DNA of 64,000 bases from an uncultured Dehalococcoidia bacterium. GTDB lineage: Bacteria; Chloroflexota; Dehalococcoidia; Lucifugimonadales; JADFKI01. The notes under the pieces were generated by a model that was not told the DNA's origin, made no database searches, and worked only from the letters and a program-made list of their open reading frames with translations. The first letter of the stretch is position 1. Each line of letters begins with the position of its first letter. The DNA is taken from assembly GCA_958295865.1 (NCBI GenBank), contig CATQHF010000004.1, forward strand, positions 248,001 to 312,000, read 5' to 3'. Positions 9,206-17,267 of this stretch are shown in pieces. The position numbers and the translations under genes are program-made.

Positions 9206-9262
9206 GCAGTCGGGAGGGTCGCCTTCATGCGTCCCGTCGAGACATGGTTCTCGCCCGGCTGC
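9206..9262 (+). ncRNA. candidate structured RNA, copy 2 (three-way junction plus T-run)
   Basis: Same architecture as copy 1: P1 9206-9214 with 9254-9262, P2 9216-9222 with 9229-9235, P3 9238-9242 with 9249-9253 around the identical CATGGT loop. Relative to copy 1, one P1 pair changes T-A to C-G, two change G-T to G-C, one changes T-A to T-G, and a P2 pair changes T-G to C-G. The remaining differences fall in a loop and a linker. P1 is followed directly by CTTTTCTTTT, so this copy could also act as an intrinsic terminator; copy 1 has only a short CCCTTTA. Confidence 0.55.
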
Positions 9263-9456
9263 CTTTTCTTTTATCATGCACCTGCTTTATTTAGATGATG
9301 CCGTTCATGGGCTTCATCACTTCAAGAGATTCAACGACGACTGCGATTGTCCCGGCTGCATTCCGACTTTTCGGTAATTCTTGCCGTTCCTATACTCTCC
9401 TATCCGAATCCATGAGGCGGCGCATACCTAGGCGTTGATTGGCTGCCGTTTCCTGA
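9263..9456. other. intergenic region, possible gene relic
   Basis: A 33-codon reading at 9276-9377 begins MHLLYLDDA, which recalls the N-terminus of DUF3800-type proteins, but it stops early and has no ribosome site. It is treated as a possible relic only. Nothing else is recognised here. Confidence 0.3.
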
Positions 9457-9485
9457 TTGACAAAGGCTAGGCTTGGTGCTAATCT
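9457..9485 (+). promoter_or_regulatory. sigma70-type promoter for the DUF362 gene
   Basis: Consensus TTGACA (9457-9462), a 17-bp spacer, then TAATCT (9480-9485). It lies 74 bp upstream of the ATG at 9560 and places the DUF362 gene in its own transcription unit, separate from the tandem RNA element. Confidence 0.7.
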
Positions 9486-9559
9486 CATCGTGATAATTTA
9501 TATCCCGTATCGCAATGGGGCGGTTTGCCCTTTGGCTGAATCTAACTGGGAGGGTAGAT

Positions 9560-10984
9560 ATGGCAAGGTCCGAAGTTTTCTATATGGACGCGCACTCGGA
9601 ATCCACGGAGACTAGCCTCGTCGCAAAGATGTTGACGGTGTTCGACGCCGCCAAACTCGACGAGATGATAAAGCCCAACGATATGGTGGCTATCAAGATC
9701 CACTGCGGCGAGTGGAATAACACGGCGTACCTGCGCCCCGTGTATGCGCGGGCGCTCGCGGATCGCATCAAGGAGCTGGGCGGGCGACCTTTCGTCTGCG
9801 ACACGACGACTTCCACATACTCGCCTTGGGGTTCGCGCTCCAGCGAGCTGGACATCCTGCTGACGGCGGAGCGCAACGGCTACAACTCGGCGACGCTGGG
9901 CTGCCCGTTCATCTGCGCGGACGGATTCATCGGCACGAGCGACTTCCGCGTTGACATTCCTGAAGGCTACCTGCTGAAAGAGGCATATGTCGCGCAGGCT
10001 ATCGCGGCGGCGGACGCGCTCATCACGCTGACGCACTTCAAGGGGCACGGCATGGGCGTCATCGGCGGCGCGCTGAAGAACCTCGGCATCGGCGCGCAGT
10101 CGAAGCGCGGCAAGCTGAATGTTCACATGGGCGGACATCCGAACTACGGCTATGGCGCGGCGGCGATATTCCATCCGGAGCGCTTCCAGGGCAAGGCGAA
10201 TACGCCGGACTGGGAGATTCTGGAGGACTGCTGCCCGTTCAACCTGTATCACATCAATGAGAACGACGAGCTGGAGTGGGACCGCGAGCGCTGCGCCACC
10301 TGCTTGGGCTGTTTCGGCGTTATGGGCCCGCGCGGTCTTGCCGAAATCCCGCCGGTCAACTTCGACGCGGTCGATGTCGCCATCGCGGACGCCTGCTTGG
10401 GCGTGGAGAAGGTGGTCGGACGCGACAAGGTTGGCTATATCAACATGGCGATCGACGTGTCGCCGAAGTGCGACTGCGGCAACCACTCCGATGTGCCGAT
10501 AGTGCCTCATCTTGGCGTGTTCGCAAGCACGGACGCGGTAGCCATAGATATGGCGTGCGTGGACAAGGCGAAGGAATCGCCCGGCATGCCCGGCTCGGCG
10601 TCTGAGATGATGGAAGCGCACCACCCGGGCGACAACAAGTTCGAGGCGGCGGCGGCGACATTCCATGGGCAGAGCGAGGTGGCGAGCATCAACACCGGAC
10701 ACGAGATTGGCCTCGGCAGCCGCGACTACACGCTGATAGAGGTCGAACCGCAGTCCGCGGAGAGACACAAGTTCCCGTTCGACCGCAGGCCGAGCCGCCA
10801 GCGCTTCCGGGAGCGCTTCGAGAAGTTCCAGCCGTTCCCGTATGACAGGCACGACGGCAAGGGCTTCGCGCGCAACGACAAGGTGGACTTCGAGCGCGTG
10901 AAGCGCCACTATGACCACTCCACGAACGGTCACCATGTGGATGTGGAAATCAGGGAACTCCAGCCGGCCGACGACGACGAATAG
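9560..10984 (+). CDS. DUF362 domain iron-sulfur protein
   Basis: The product has 474 residues. The N-terminal two-thirds matches the DUF362 fold (VAIKIHCGEWNNTAYLRP, LTHFKGHGMGVIGGALKNLGIG). A Cys-rich segment CATCLGCFG then resembles part of a 4Fe-4S ferredoxin motif, and a KCDCGNHSD motif adds further Cys. The C-terminal about 80 residues are charged and family-unlike. DUF362 proteins are inferred redox or metal-cluster proteins of unknown reaction. The start at 9560 is supported by GGGAGGG at 9548-9554; an earlier in-frame ATG at 9515 has no ribosome site. Followed by a clear terminator. Confidence 0.8.
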   Translation: MARSEVFYMDAHSESTETSLVAKMLTVFDAAKLDEMIKPNDMVAIKIHCGEWNNTAYLRPVYARALADRIKELGGRPFVCDTTTSTYSPWGSRSSELDILLTAERNGYNSATLGCPFICADGFIGTSDFRVDIPEGYLLKEAYVAQAIAAADALITLTHFKGHGMGVIGGALKNLGIGAQSKRGKLNVHMGGHPNYGYGAAAIFHPERFQGKANTPDWEILEDCCPFNLYHINENDELEWDRERCATCLGCFGVMGPRGLAEIPPVNFDAVDVAIADACLGVEKVVGRDKVGYINMAIDVSPKCDCGNHSDVPIVPHLGVFASTDAVAIDMACVDKAKESPGMPGSASEMMEAHHPGDNKFEAAAATFHGQSEVASINTGHEIGLGSRDYTLIEVEPQSAERHKFPFDRRPSRQRFRERFEKFQPFPYDRHDGKGFARNDKVDFERVKRHYDHSTNGHHVDVEIRELQPADDDE

Positions 10985-11016
10985 ACCTCAACGCCGCACA
11001 GCGGATTGAACAAACC

Positions 11017-11055
11017 GGGGACGCCGTTCTATTATTATGGGCGGCGTCCCCTTTT
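11017..11055 (+). terminator. intrinsic terminator after the DUF362 gene
   Basis: GGGGACGCCG (11017-11026) pairs perfectly with CGGCGTCCCC (11042-11051) and is followed by TTTT. It lies 33 bp after the stop. Confidence 0.85.
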
Positions 11056-11182
11056 GGCAGGGCTGACGGATAACAAGATTGCCATCTTCTCGGCAAGCTT
11101 AGGACGGGGATGGATAGGATAGGATGGGTTTTGCCCTTCGCACGGCTCGCTATGAACGGACTCGAGGGCTGAAGGAGGAAGC

Positions 11183-11827
11183 ATGATACTGATGGGGCTG
11201 GCGATGGCGTTCGCCACGGTGCTGCTGGTCGCCAACATCGTCGCGGGAAAGATATTCTCGATTGGGGACTGGAGTATGTCCGCGGGCATAATCGCCTATC
11301 CTCTGACCTTCCTGCTGACCGACACCATCGCGGAGGTGTACGGGCGCAAGGCGACGACGCGCGTAGTCTGGTTCGGCTTTGCGTGCAGCCTGCTGATGAC
11401 GCTGCTCATCTACATCGTCAAGGTGCTGCCGGTGGCAGCCGACTCTATTGTGAATCAGGCGTCGTATGACAATGTTCTGGGCAATGTGCCGCGCATCGTG
11501 TTCGCGTCTATGGTGGCGTATCTGGTGGCGCAGAACCACGATGTGTTCGCGTTTCACTTTTGGAGGCGCAAGACGAACGGCCGCCACCTGTGGTTCAGGA
11601 ACAACGCATCCACCGCGGTGTCGCAGCTTATGGATACGGCGCTGTTCGTTTCCATCGCCTTTTGGGGCATTCTTCCCGCCGGTGTGTTGCTGTCGATTTT
11701 CGTGGTGGAGTACATCGTCAAGATACTATTCTCGATTGTGGATACGCCGCTCGTGTACGCGCTTGTGGGTATCGTGCGTAAGTATGATAGCGGGGACGGA
11801 AGGCTTGCGCCCGCTGCCGTGGCCTGA
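11183..11827 (+). CDS. yhhQ: queuosine precursor transporter (YhhQ/VUT family)
   Basis: An integral membrane protein of 214 residues with about six hydrophobic helices. It carries the family signatures ANIVAGKIFSI, YPLTFLLTDTIAEVYGRK and the Asn/Ser-rich RNNASTAVSQLMDTALF segment. YhhQ proteins import queuosine precursors (preQ0/preQ1) for tRNA modification. No queuosine biosynthesis gene and no preQ1 riboswitch was recognised nearby, which fits a salvage lifestyle. ATG at 11183 follows GAAGGAGGA closely. The last about 12 residues are non-conserved. Confidence 0.9.
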   Translation: MILMGLAMAFATVLLVANIVAGKIFSIGDWSMSAGIIAYPLTFLLTDTIAEVYGRKATTRVVWFGFACSLLMTLLIYIVKVLPVAADSIVNQASYDNVLGNVPRIVFASMVAYLVAQNHDVFAFHFWRRKTNGRHLWFRNNASTAVSQLMDTALFVSIAFWGILPAGVLLSIFVVEYIVKILFSIVDTPLVYALVGIVRKYDSGDGRLAPAAVA

Positions 11828-11864
11828 TGACGGGACTAACGGAATGGGCAGGATAGGGTAAGGC

Positions 11865-11893
11865 TTGACGGAAGGGCGAATGGGCGGCACAAT
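11865..11893 (+). promoter_or_regulatory. promoter candidate for the 11928 operon
   Basis: TTGACG (11865-11870), 17 bp, CACAAT (11888-11893), 35 bp before the start at 11928. Confidence 0.45.
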
Positions 11894-11927
11894 GTGAGGC
11901 AAGAAAATCGCTCGGAGGGTTAAAGAT

Positions 11928-12251
11928 ATGCCAGTATCAGGACAGGAACTCCTTGAGGAGTCGATAGGGAATTGCCAGCAGATAGCGGACGGTCTCGGCA
12001 CGGTGAACGCCGCGTGGGAGACATCCATAGTCGAGATTTTGGAGAAGTTCGACGAAATCAGCGACACCTTCTTCTTCAAGACTATGCCAAGCGTGCCGGC
12101 GGCGCGCGCGGTCGCCCGCGAATCGGCGTCGGCGCTGGAGCTGCGGCAGTCTGAGGACTGGGACGGCTTCGGCACGGCGATAGAGTCGCTCATCTCATCA
12201 TCGCAGAGCCTGATTGAGAAGGCGGGGATGAAAGGCGTAACGCTCACATGA
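11928..12251 (+). CDS. hypothetical protein, all-helical (107 aa)
   Basis: No family recognised. The sequence is predicted helical and mildly acidic, with a central ISDTFFFKTMPSVPAARAVARESA stretch and no signal or membrane segment. It has a GGAGGG ribosome site, its own promoter candidate, and its TGA overlaps the ATG of the following epimerase-like gene, so the two are translationally coupled. A shared function is therefore likely but unknown. Confidence 0.75.
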   Translation: MPVSGQELLEESIGNCQQIADGLGTVNAAWETSIVEILEKFDEISDTFFFKTMPSVPAARAVARESASALELRQSEDWDGFGTAIESLISSSQSLIEKAGMKGVTLT

Positions 12252-13123
12252 ATGGACCAGTTCTTGTTACAGGGGGCGCGGGCAGCGTAGGGCGGATGCT
12301 CGTCGAGAAGCTGGCGGCGGTCGGGCGCGGCATGCGTATATTCGACCTGCCGTTCATGGACTTTTCCGGCTTGGAGAACAGGGACGGCATCGAGATCGTC
12401 AAAGGGGACATTACCGACGCGGCGCAGGTGACGGACGCCATCGACGGCGTGGGCGCGGTGGTGCATCTTGCGGCGCTGCTGCCGCCGAACAGCGAGCGCG
12501 ACCGTGAGCGCACCTTCGCGGTGAATGTGGGCGGCACGGAGAACATCATCAAGGCGATGGAGGCGCGCGCGCCAAACGCGACGCTGATATTCACATCGTC
12601 CATAAGCACCTACGGCAACACGATGGACGAAGAGCCGCCGGTGCGGGTGAGCCATCCGCAATCCGCCATAGACATATACGCGGACAGCAAGATTGTGGGC
12701 GAGGGGCTGGTGCGCGAGTCGGCGCTGAACTGGATTGCGATGCGAATAGCGGGCATTGCCGTGCCTGCGTTCCTGGAGCCGCCCAGCCCTTGGCCATTCG
12801 TCGCGGAGCAGCGCGTAGAGATGGTGCACCGGGACGATGTGGTGGACGCGCTGTTCGCGTCGGTGGATGCGCCGGAAGCCGCCAACAAGGTACTCAACAT
12901 CGCGGGCGGCGCGACATGGCAACTGCGCGGCGCGGACTATGTGCGGGACTTCTACGAGTTCATGGGCGCGCCACTGGAGGATGTGGACTACCGGCAGACG
13001 CCGGGCTGGGTGGACTGGTACGACACTGAGGAATCGCAGCGCATACTGCAATATCAGAACAGGTCGTATGAGCGCTACTCGGACGAGATGCGCGCCATCG
13101 TCGAGGCGCTGATGGCGGAGTAA
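12248..13123 (+). CDS. NAD(P)-dependent epimerase/dehydratase family protein
   Basis: A 291-residue extended SDR protein. VTGGAGSVG (residues 7-15) forms the dinucleotide loop. The acidic IFDLP end of strand 2, DITD, VVHLAALLPP and the Tyr144-xxx-Lys148 (YADSK) pair are intact. Ser/Thr-rich FTSSISTYG supplies the third catalytic residue. The C-terminal substrate domain has the VHRDDVVDA motif. The substrate is unknown and no sugar-pathway partner is next to it. Its start overlaps the stop of the preceding small gene by ATGA. Confidence 0.85.
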   Translation: MNGPVLVTGGAGSVGRMLVEKLAAVGRGMRIFDLPFMDFSGLENRDGIEIVKGDITDAAQVTDAIDGVGAVVHLAALLPPNSERDRERTFAVNVGGTENIIKAMEARAPNATLIFTSSISTYGNTMDEEPPVRVSHPQSAIDIYADSKIVGEGLVRESALNWIAMRIAGIAVPAFLEPPSPWPFVAEQRVEMVHRDDVVDALFASVDAPEAANKVLNIAGGATWQLRGADYVRDFYEFMGAPLEDVDYRQTPGWVDWYDTEESQRILQYQNRSYERYSDEMRAIVEALMAE

Positions 13124-13192
13124 GGCTGTCTGACTGACAAGAAAGGGTGACATGGCAACTATCGTAGAGCGGGTCAGCAGGCTTGACAGGAT

Positions 13193-13390
13193 ATGAGCAG
13201 CGGCAATGCGGCGCTGCACCAGAAGATCGACCTTAGAAGGGCTGCCCTGTACCAAGAAATGGCTGAGTTGCGTCGCGGTGTCCGCACCGGCTTTCGTATC
13301 TTGCTCGGCTTCATGTTCATTCTGGCGGTAGTTATGATTGGCGGGTTCATTACAATGGCGAATCTAATTCTGAGGATACCAGCGAACTAG
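13193..13390 (+). CDS. small coiled-coil plus TM protein (65 aa), possibly frameshifted at the 5' end
   Basis: The product has a charged helix (KIDLRRAALYQEMAELRRGV) followed by one membrane segment (about residues 33-60). It has no ribosome site of its own. A 14-codon ORF at 13152-13196 with a good GGGTGA site starts MATIVERVSRLDR, which is how many small bacterial coiled-coil membrane proteins begin, and it overlaps this ATG as ATGA. Either the pair is coupled or one gene has been split by a frameshift. Layout resembles the 55-residue protein at 718-885. Confidence 0.5.
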   Translation: MSSGNAALHQKIDLRRAALYQEMAELRRGVRTGFRILLGFMFILAVVMIGGFITMANLILRIPAN

Positions 13391-13428
13391 GATGCGTTGA
13401 CCCTTGCTGACCCTACGGAGGCGAACCT

Positions 13429-14286
13429 ATGGCGACCCAGACCGAGATCACACTGACGATTGAAGACAAGATGGACGCCTTGAAGTCCATACTGGCGGGC
13501 ATGGAGTCGGTCATAGTGGCGTATTCGGGCGGGACGGACAGCGCGTTTCTCGCCGCCACCGCGCATGAGGTGCTCGGAGACGGCGCGCTTGCCGTTACCG
13601 CCAAGTCGCCGAGCCTCGCGCCGTCCGAGCTATCGGAAGCGGTGGAATTGGCGCAACGGCTGGGCATACACCACCGCATCATCGAGACGCACGAGGTAGA
13701 GCGCGAGGACTACGCGGCGAACAATCCCAACCGCTGCTTCTTCTGCAAGGATGAGCTGTACACCTACCTGAGCGGCTACGCCGAGTCGGAGGGCTACAAC
13801 AGCATCGTCAACGGCACGAATACGGACGACCTGGGCGACTTCAGGCCCGGGCTGAACGCGGCGAAGCAGTACGGGGTACGCAGCCCGATGGTGGAAGCCG
13901 CCCTCTCCAAGCCCGAGATACGCGAGCTGTCGAAGGATATGGACTTGCCGACATGGGACAAGCCGGCGCAGGCATGCCTGTCGTCGCGCATCCCCTACGG
14001 CTCCATGGTTACGGTGGAGGCGCTGACGCGGATCGCGCAGGCGGAGGAATACCTGCACGATATTGGCATACGGCAGCTGCGCGTGCGCCACCACGACACC
14101 GTCGCGCGCATCGAGGTTGAACCGCAGGACTTCGTTACGCTTACGGACGAAGCGATGCGCGAGCAGGTGGTTCGCAAGTTCCGCGAAATAGGCTACTCGT
14201 ATGTAACGCTCGACCTGCAAGGCTTCCGCTCGGGCAGCATGAACGAAGTGCTGGCGGCGCTGCGAAAGAAGCAGGCGCAAGCATAA
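13429..14286 (+). CDS. larE: ATP-dependent sacrificial sulfur transferase LarE
   Basis: LarE adds sulfur to the pyridinium precursor of the nickel-pincer cofactor. The 285-residue product has the PP-loop AYSGGTDSAF (31-40), NPNRCFFCKDELY and ACLSSRIPYG. Cys183 aligns with the sacrificial cysteine of the characterised enzyme, and Cys103/Cys106 form an extra CxxC. In related LarE proteins three such cysteines hold a 4Fe-4S cluster that supplies sulfur catalytically, so that mode is likely here. larB, larC and larA are not in the window. A good GGAGG site precedes the ATG, and the Nudix gene follows immediately. Confidence 0.9.
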   Translation: MATQTEITLTIEDKMDALKSILAGMESVIVAYSGGTDSAFLAATAHEVLGDGALAVTAKSPSLAPSELSEAVELAQRLGIHHRIIETHEVEREDYAANNPNRCFFCKDELYTYLSGYAESEGYNSIVNGTNTDDLGDFRPGLNAAKQYGVRSPMVEAALSKPEIRELSKDMDLPTWDKPAQACLSSRIPYGSMVTVEALTRIAQAEEYLHDIGIRQLRVRHHDTVARIEVEPQDFVTLTDEAMREQVVRKFREIGYSYVTLDLQGFRSGSMNEVLAALRKKQAQA

Positions 14287-14805
14287 GTGCCGCCGGAAGC
14301 GACAGTCGCCAGCAGCAGGGACAACCCTGAGTTACGGCCTTCCGCGCGGGTGCTGCTGATTGACGACAGCGATAGGGCGCTGCTGTTCCATGTCGGGTTG
14401 CCACAGCAGACTGACACCCGGTTGTGGCTTACGCCGGGCGGCGGGCTTGATGAGGGTGAAACGCATGAGGATGCCGCGCTGCGGGAACTGTACGAGGAAA
14501 CGGGGTTGCGGGGCGTGAAGTTGGGAGCGTGCATCTGGACGCGGCGGCATATCTGGCAGTGGGAAGAAAGATGGATAGAGTCCGATGAGCGATTCTACTT
14601 GCTGCGAGCGCCCGCGTTTGAGGTTGTGGCAGCAGCGCCGGATGAGTGGGAAATGCAGTATGTGCATGGGCATCGCTGGTGGAGCCTGGCGGAGATAGTC
14701 GCAGCGGAGGGTACGGAAACCTTCGTGCCGCGCCGCCTGCCGGAGTTGCTGCCGCCCATACTTGCGGGGGAGATACCCGCGAAACCTATTGATGTAGGGG
14801 CGTAG
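14287..14805 (+). CDS. Nudix hydrolase
   Basis: A 172-residue protein with a complete Nudix box ([20 protein letters not shown] followed by TGL, the G-x5-E-x7-REL-x-EE-x-G pattern) and a preceding WLTPGGG strand. It would hydrolyse a nucleoside-diphosphate-linked substrate with Mg2+; specificity is not evident. The GTG start abuts the larE TAA with no spacer, so translation probably depends on larE termination. Confidence 0.88.
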   Translation: MPPEATVASSRDNPELRPSARVLLIDDSDRALLFHVGLPQQTDTRLWLTPGGGLDEGETHEDAALRELYEETGLRGVKLGACIWTRRHIWQWEERWIESDERFYLLRAPAFEVVAAAPDEWEMQYVHGHRWWSLAEIVAAEGTETFVPRRLPELLPPILAGEIPAKPIDVGA

Positions 14806-15110
14806 AGAAAGGAACTAATATGAAACTTTGACGCATTCGGCGCGAAGGTGTAGCCTAATCACGCTCGCTTGGGGTATAATGTTTCGCGGTTGGGCTGACG
14901 CGGCTGCGACGAAAGCGTATCTTTGTGATATGCTGTGCAAGCGAACCGACCGCCCTGTGCAGCCAACTTGACAAGGTATCAAACAAATCTGATAAATATA
15001 CTGAAAACAACGCCCTCAAAGTCTGTTATGTTCCACCGTGATGTGGTAATGTTTGTACTTGGGCAAAGGCTCTCCCAATCTCAACTAATCAAGGAGGAAA
15101 GATACTTAGC
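14806..15110 (+). promoter_or_regulatory. intergenic region with promoter elements and long leader
   Basis: Two candidates are visible: a perfect TATAAT at 14875-14880 with no good -35, and TTGACA at 14968-14973 followed after 19 bp by TAAATA (14993-14998). The second would give a leader of about 105 nt for the secreted protein at 15111, ending in an AAGGAGG set 13 nt before the ATG. No gene is supported here. Confidence 0.4.
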
Positions 15111-16157
15111 ATGTCTAGGTCTAAGTTTCTGATAACACTAGGTCTCATACTTCTGATGACTCTCCCGTTTGCGGTCGCTCAGGCAGAGGAGGGATACAGC
15201 GGTTCCGGCACCGCCGTCATCTCCGACGCCAGCGCGATGAGCGACAGGGTCACATTCACGCTCAGCGGCGTTACGGTGCTTGAGAAAGGCTCAGCCTACG
15301 AAGGCTGGCTCGTCGACAGCGCCAGCGGCGACAGAATCAGCGTCGGCGTCCTGATGGCGGCTCTGGGAGACATCAACCACTCTTGGGCTTCTCCCGACGG
15401 CGCTAACCTGCTCGCCAGTTACGACACTGCCGAGGTTACCGTCGAGCCTGTGCCGGACGACGACCCCGGACCCTCTGGGGTAATGGCGTTCTCGGACACC
15501 GTCGCCAGTGGCGCGATGACACACATTCGCCACCTCATCGTCGCAGCGCCCGAAAGCGATAGCGGCTTCCTGTCTCAGTTGCAGGCAAAGATCGATATGG
15601 CGATGATGAAGGTCGACGAGGCTCAGGCTGCCGACAGCATCGACGGCTTGAAGGCAAGCATGGGCGAGGCAGTAGCCATAATCGACGCCGATGACGGTAT
15701 CCTGGCGCTCGCAGCCGCTACCGAACACGCCGACTTTGCTGCTATGGCAGCGCCCGGCGAGGCAAGCGTCGGTATGTATGCCAAGCAGGTCATTGCTTCC
15801 GGCGACAATGTGGCGTCCTGGGCTTCCGCAGCCAAGGACGACGCGGCGATGATTATGGCAGAGGAAAACCTCGAAACTGCCAAGACGCTGCTGAATATCG
15901 TCAACGGCAAGCTGATGGCGGCTAAGAACGGCGTGGACGCTACCGATATGGGCGGCGCAAGCGACGCTTATATGCAGGCGCAGCAGATGGCTACATTCTC
16001 GTTGCCGTCCGCCGCACCGGCAGCAGTCGAGACGCCCGTTACCGGCGATACCTCCGTTCCCGCGATGATACAGCTTACCTTGCTCGTAGCGCTTATGCTG
16101 CTCATCGGTGGCGGCGCGCTTCTGTACAGGGAGCGCAGGCTCGGCGCAAAGGCGTAA
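15111..16157 (+). CDS. secreted, membrane-anchored surface protein of unknown family
   Basis: The 348-residue product begins with a signal peptide (basic MSRSK, hydrophobic core, cleavage plausible after VAQA). A beta-rich N-terminal region (about 30-150) is followed by an Ala-rich helical region (about 155-300), then a Pro/Ala linker, TPVTGDTS, one membrane helix and a basic RERR tail. The PVTG-helix-basic ending looks like a cell-wall-sorting signal, although no sortase is in view. Simple membrane anchoring is the alternative. A terminator follows. No enzymatic motif is seen. Confidence 0.75.
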   Translation: MSRSKFLITLGLILLMTLPFAVAQAEEGYSGSGTAVISDASAMSDRVTFTLSGVTVLEKGSAYEGWLVDSASGDRISVGVLMAALGDINHSWASPDGANLLASYDTAEVTVEPVPDDDPGPSGVMAFSDTVASGAMTHIRHLIVAAPESDSGFLSQLQAKIDMAMMKVDEAQAADSIDGLKASMGEAVAIIDADDGILALAAATEHADFAAMAAPGEASVGMYAKQVIASGDNVASWASAAKDDAAMIMAEENLETAKTLLNIVNGKLMAAKNGVDATDMGGASDAYMQAQQMATFSLPSAAPAAVETPVTGDTSVPAMIQLTLLVALMLLIGGGALLYRERRLGAKA

Positions 16158-16219
16158 CGCTATACCATCGACGGACTCCCGCGAAAGCGGGATTGCCGAA
16201 GAACAACGAATAATCGCAG

Positions 16220-16250
16220 AGACTTCATCCGCGTCAAGTGGGTGAAGTCT
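16220..16250 (+). terminator. terminator after the surface protein gene
   Basis: AGACTTCATCC (16220-16230) pairs with GGGTGAAGTCT (16240-16250) with one G-T pair and a 9-nt loop. Only a short TTTG follows, so strength is uncertain. Confidence 0.55.
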
Positions 16251-16305
16251 TTGCGCTTTGTGCGACGGGGGATAACATCGCAGGATAGGGTTGCGTGACA
16301 TTCCC

Positions 16306-16410
16306 GTCATTCCCGTTTTCACGGGAATCCAGAACCTCAGAATGTAGGCGCGCTTTCGCATATTTCAGGCTATCCCAAAACGCTGGCTTCCTGCTTTCGC
16401 AGGAATGGCG
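16306..16410. repeat. dispersed two-hairpin repeat, family A, copy 1
   Basis: The left hairpin ATTCCCGTTTTCACGGGAAT and right hairpin ATTCCTGCTTTCGCAGGAAT-type (here one base changed) are separated by about 60 bp containing GCTTTCGCATATTT. A tail continues to an ATGTCAGCAGAACCTAG motif at 16472-16488 that forms the start of the next gene. Confidence 0.85.
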
Positions 16411-16471
16411 GGATGGACGCTAGGATGACAAGGCGCGCTAGGAATGACAGAAGAATCAGGATAGCGGGGAA

Positions 16472-17230
16472 ATGTCAGCAGAACCTAGTTCGGGTCAATC
16501 TCGTGCGTGGGCGGCGGCGGCGCTTGTCGCCTCGCTCATTGTCCTGGCGCAAGTAGGCTGTGGCGATACTTCGCGGCAGCAGACGCCTGCGCCCACGCCC
16601 GTTCCGACGCCCACGCCTATCAATCCGCAGGCGATTTTGGACATGTGCGGCGAGGCGATGGCAACACTGAACTCCTTTCGCTTTCACATCGGACACGATG
16701 ATGATGGCGGCACACCGCTTACACAAGGCATGACGCTCAGAGAGGCGAGCGGCGGCGTTGTCAATCCTGATAGGCTGGCGCTGGAGTTCAGCGGCGTGTC
16801 CGGCAGCTTCTCGGTGAAGGGCAGCCTCATCGCTATCGGCGAAGATGTCTATATGACCAATCCCCTGTCCGGCGAATGGCATGCGGTGTCGTCCGCCATA
16901 AGTCCGCTGGAGTTTTTCGATCCGACGCAGGGCATAGCGGGCATACTGGCGCAAGTGCGGGACGCAACGCTCATATCGCGCGATGCCGACGTCTATCGCA
17001 TTGGCGGCAGTCTGTCGGCAACGGCTCTGGCTCCGCTCTTTGGGGATACGGCGGGAGATAGCGATGTCGACGTCGTGCTGGAGATCGACTCCACGCAGTT
17101 CTACTTGACGCAGGCGCGACTGGATGGGCGCGTTACGCCGACGGAAGCGCCCGGGCTTGTGCGCCTGATAACGCTGTCAGAGTTCGATGAGCCGATAGAG
17201 ATTGCGCTGCCGGACGCGGGCGGCGGCTAA
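16472..17230 (+). CDS. LppX/LprAFG-like lipoprotein
   Basis: The 252-residue product has a hydrophobic N-terminal segment ending in QVGC, a lipobox-like site, then a Thr/Pro-rich spacer. A domain with NSFRFHIGHD, LREASGGVVNPDRL, IAIGEDVYMTNPLSGEW and a final beta-strand set follows, which fits the LppX_LprAFG family of lipid-carrying lipoproteins. The only usable start, ATG 16472, lies in the tail of a family A repeat, which encodes MSAEPS. The -3 position of the lipobox is Gln, which is unusual. A family A copy also follows the gene. Confidence 0.75.
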   Translation: MSAEPSSGQSRAWAAAALVASLIVLAQVGCGDTSRQQTPAPTPVPTPTPINPQAILDMCGEAMATLNSFRFHIGHDDDGGTPLTQGMTLREASGGVVNPDRLALEFSGVSGSFSVKGSLIAIGEDVYMTNPLSGEWHAVSSAISPLEFFDPTQGIAGILAQVRDATLISRDADVYRIGGSLSATALAPLFGDTAGDSDVDVVLEIDSTQFYLTQARLDGRVTPTEAPGLVRLITLSEFDEPIEIALPDAGGG

Positions 17231-17267
17231 CAGGATGGGAAGGATTTTGAGTTTGTGCGGACATTTG

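Noticed and set aside
9124..9262. CRISPR array or hammerhead ribozyme
   Set aside because: Only two copies of 57 nt with a 25-nt spacer and no cas genes; the conserved CUGAUGA and GAAA hammerhead core is absent.
9542..10936. A 464-codon minus-strand open frame
   Set aside because: Antisense to the DUF362 gene, which has a promoter, ribosome site and terminator; the shadow is Arg/Val/His-rich.
11726..13255. A 509-codon minus-strand open frame
   Set aside because: It spans three plus-strand genes and intergenic DNA; composition is typical of an antisense GC-rich shadow.
14935..15132. A 65-codon plus-strand ORF before the surface protein
   Set aside because: It runs over the promoter, ribosome site and first codons of the 15111 gene and has no protein-like features.
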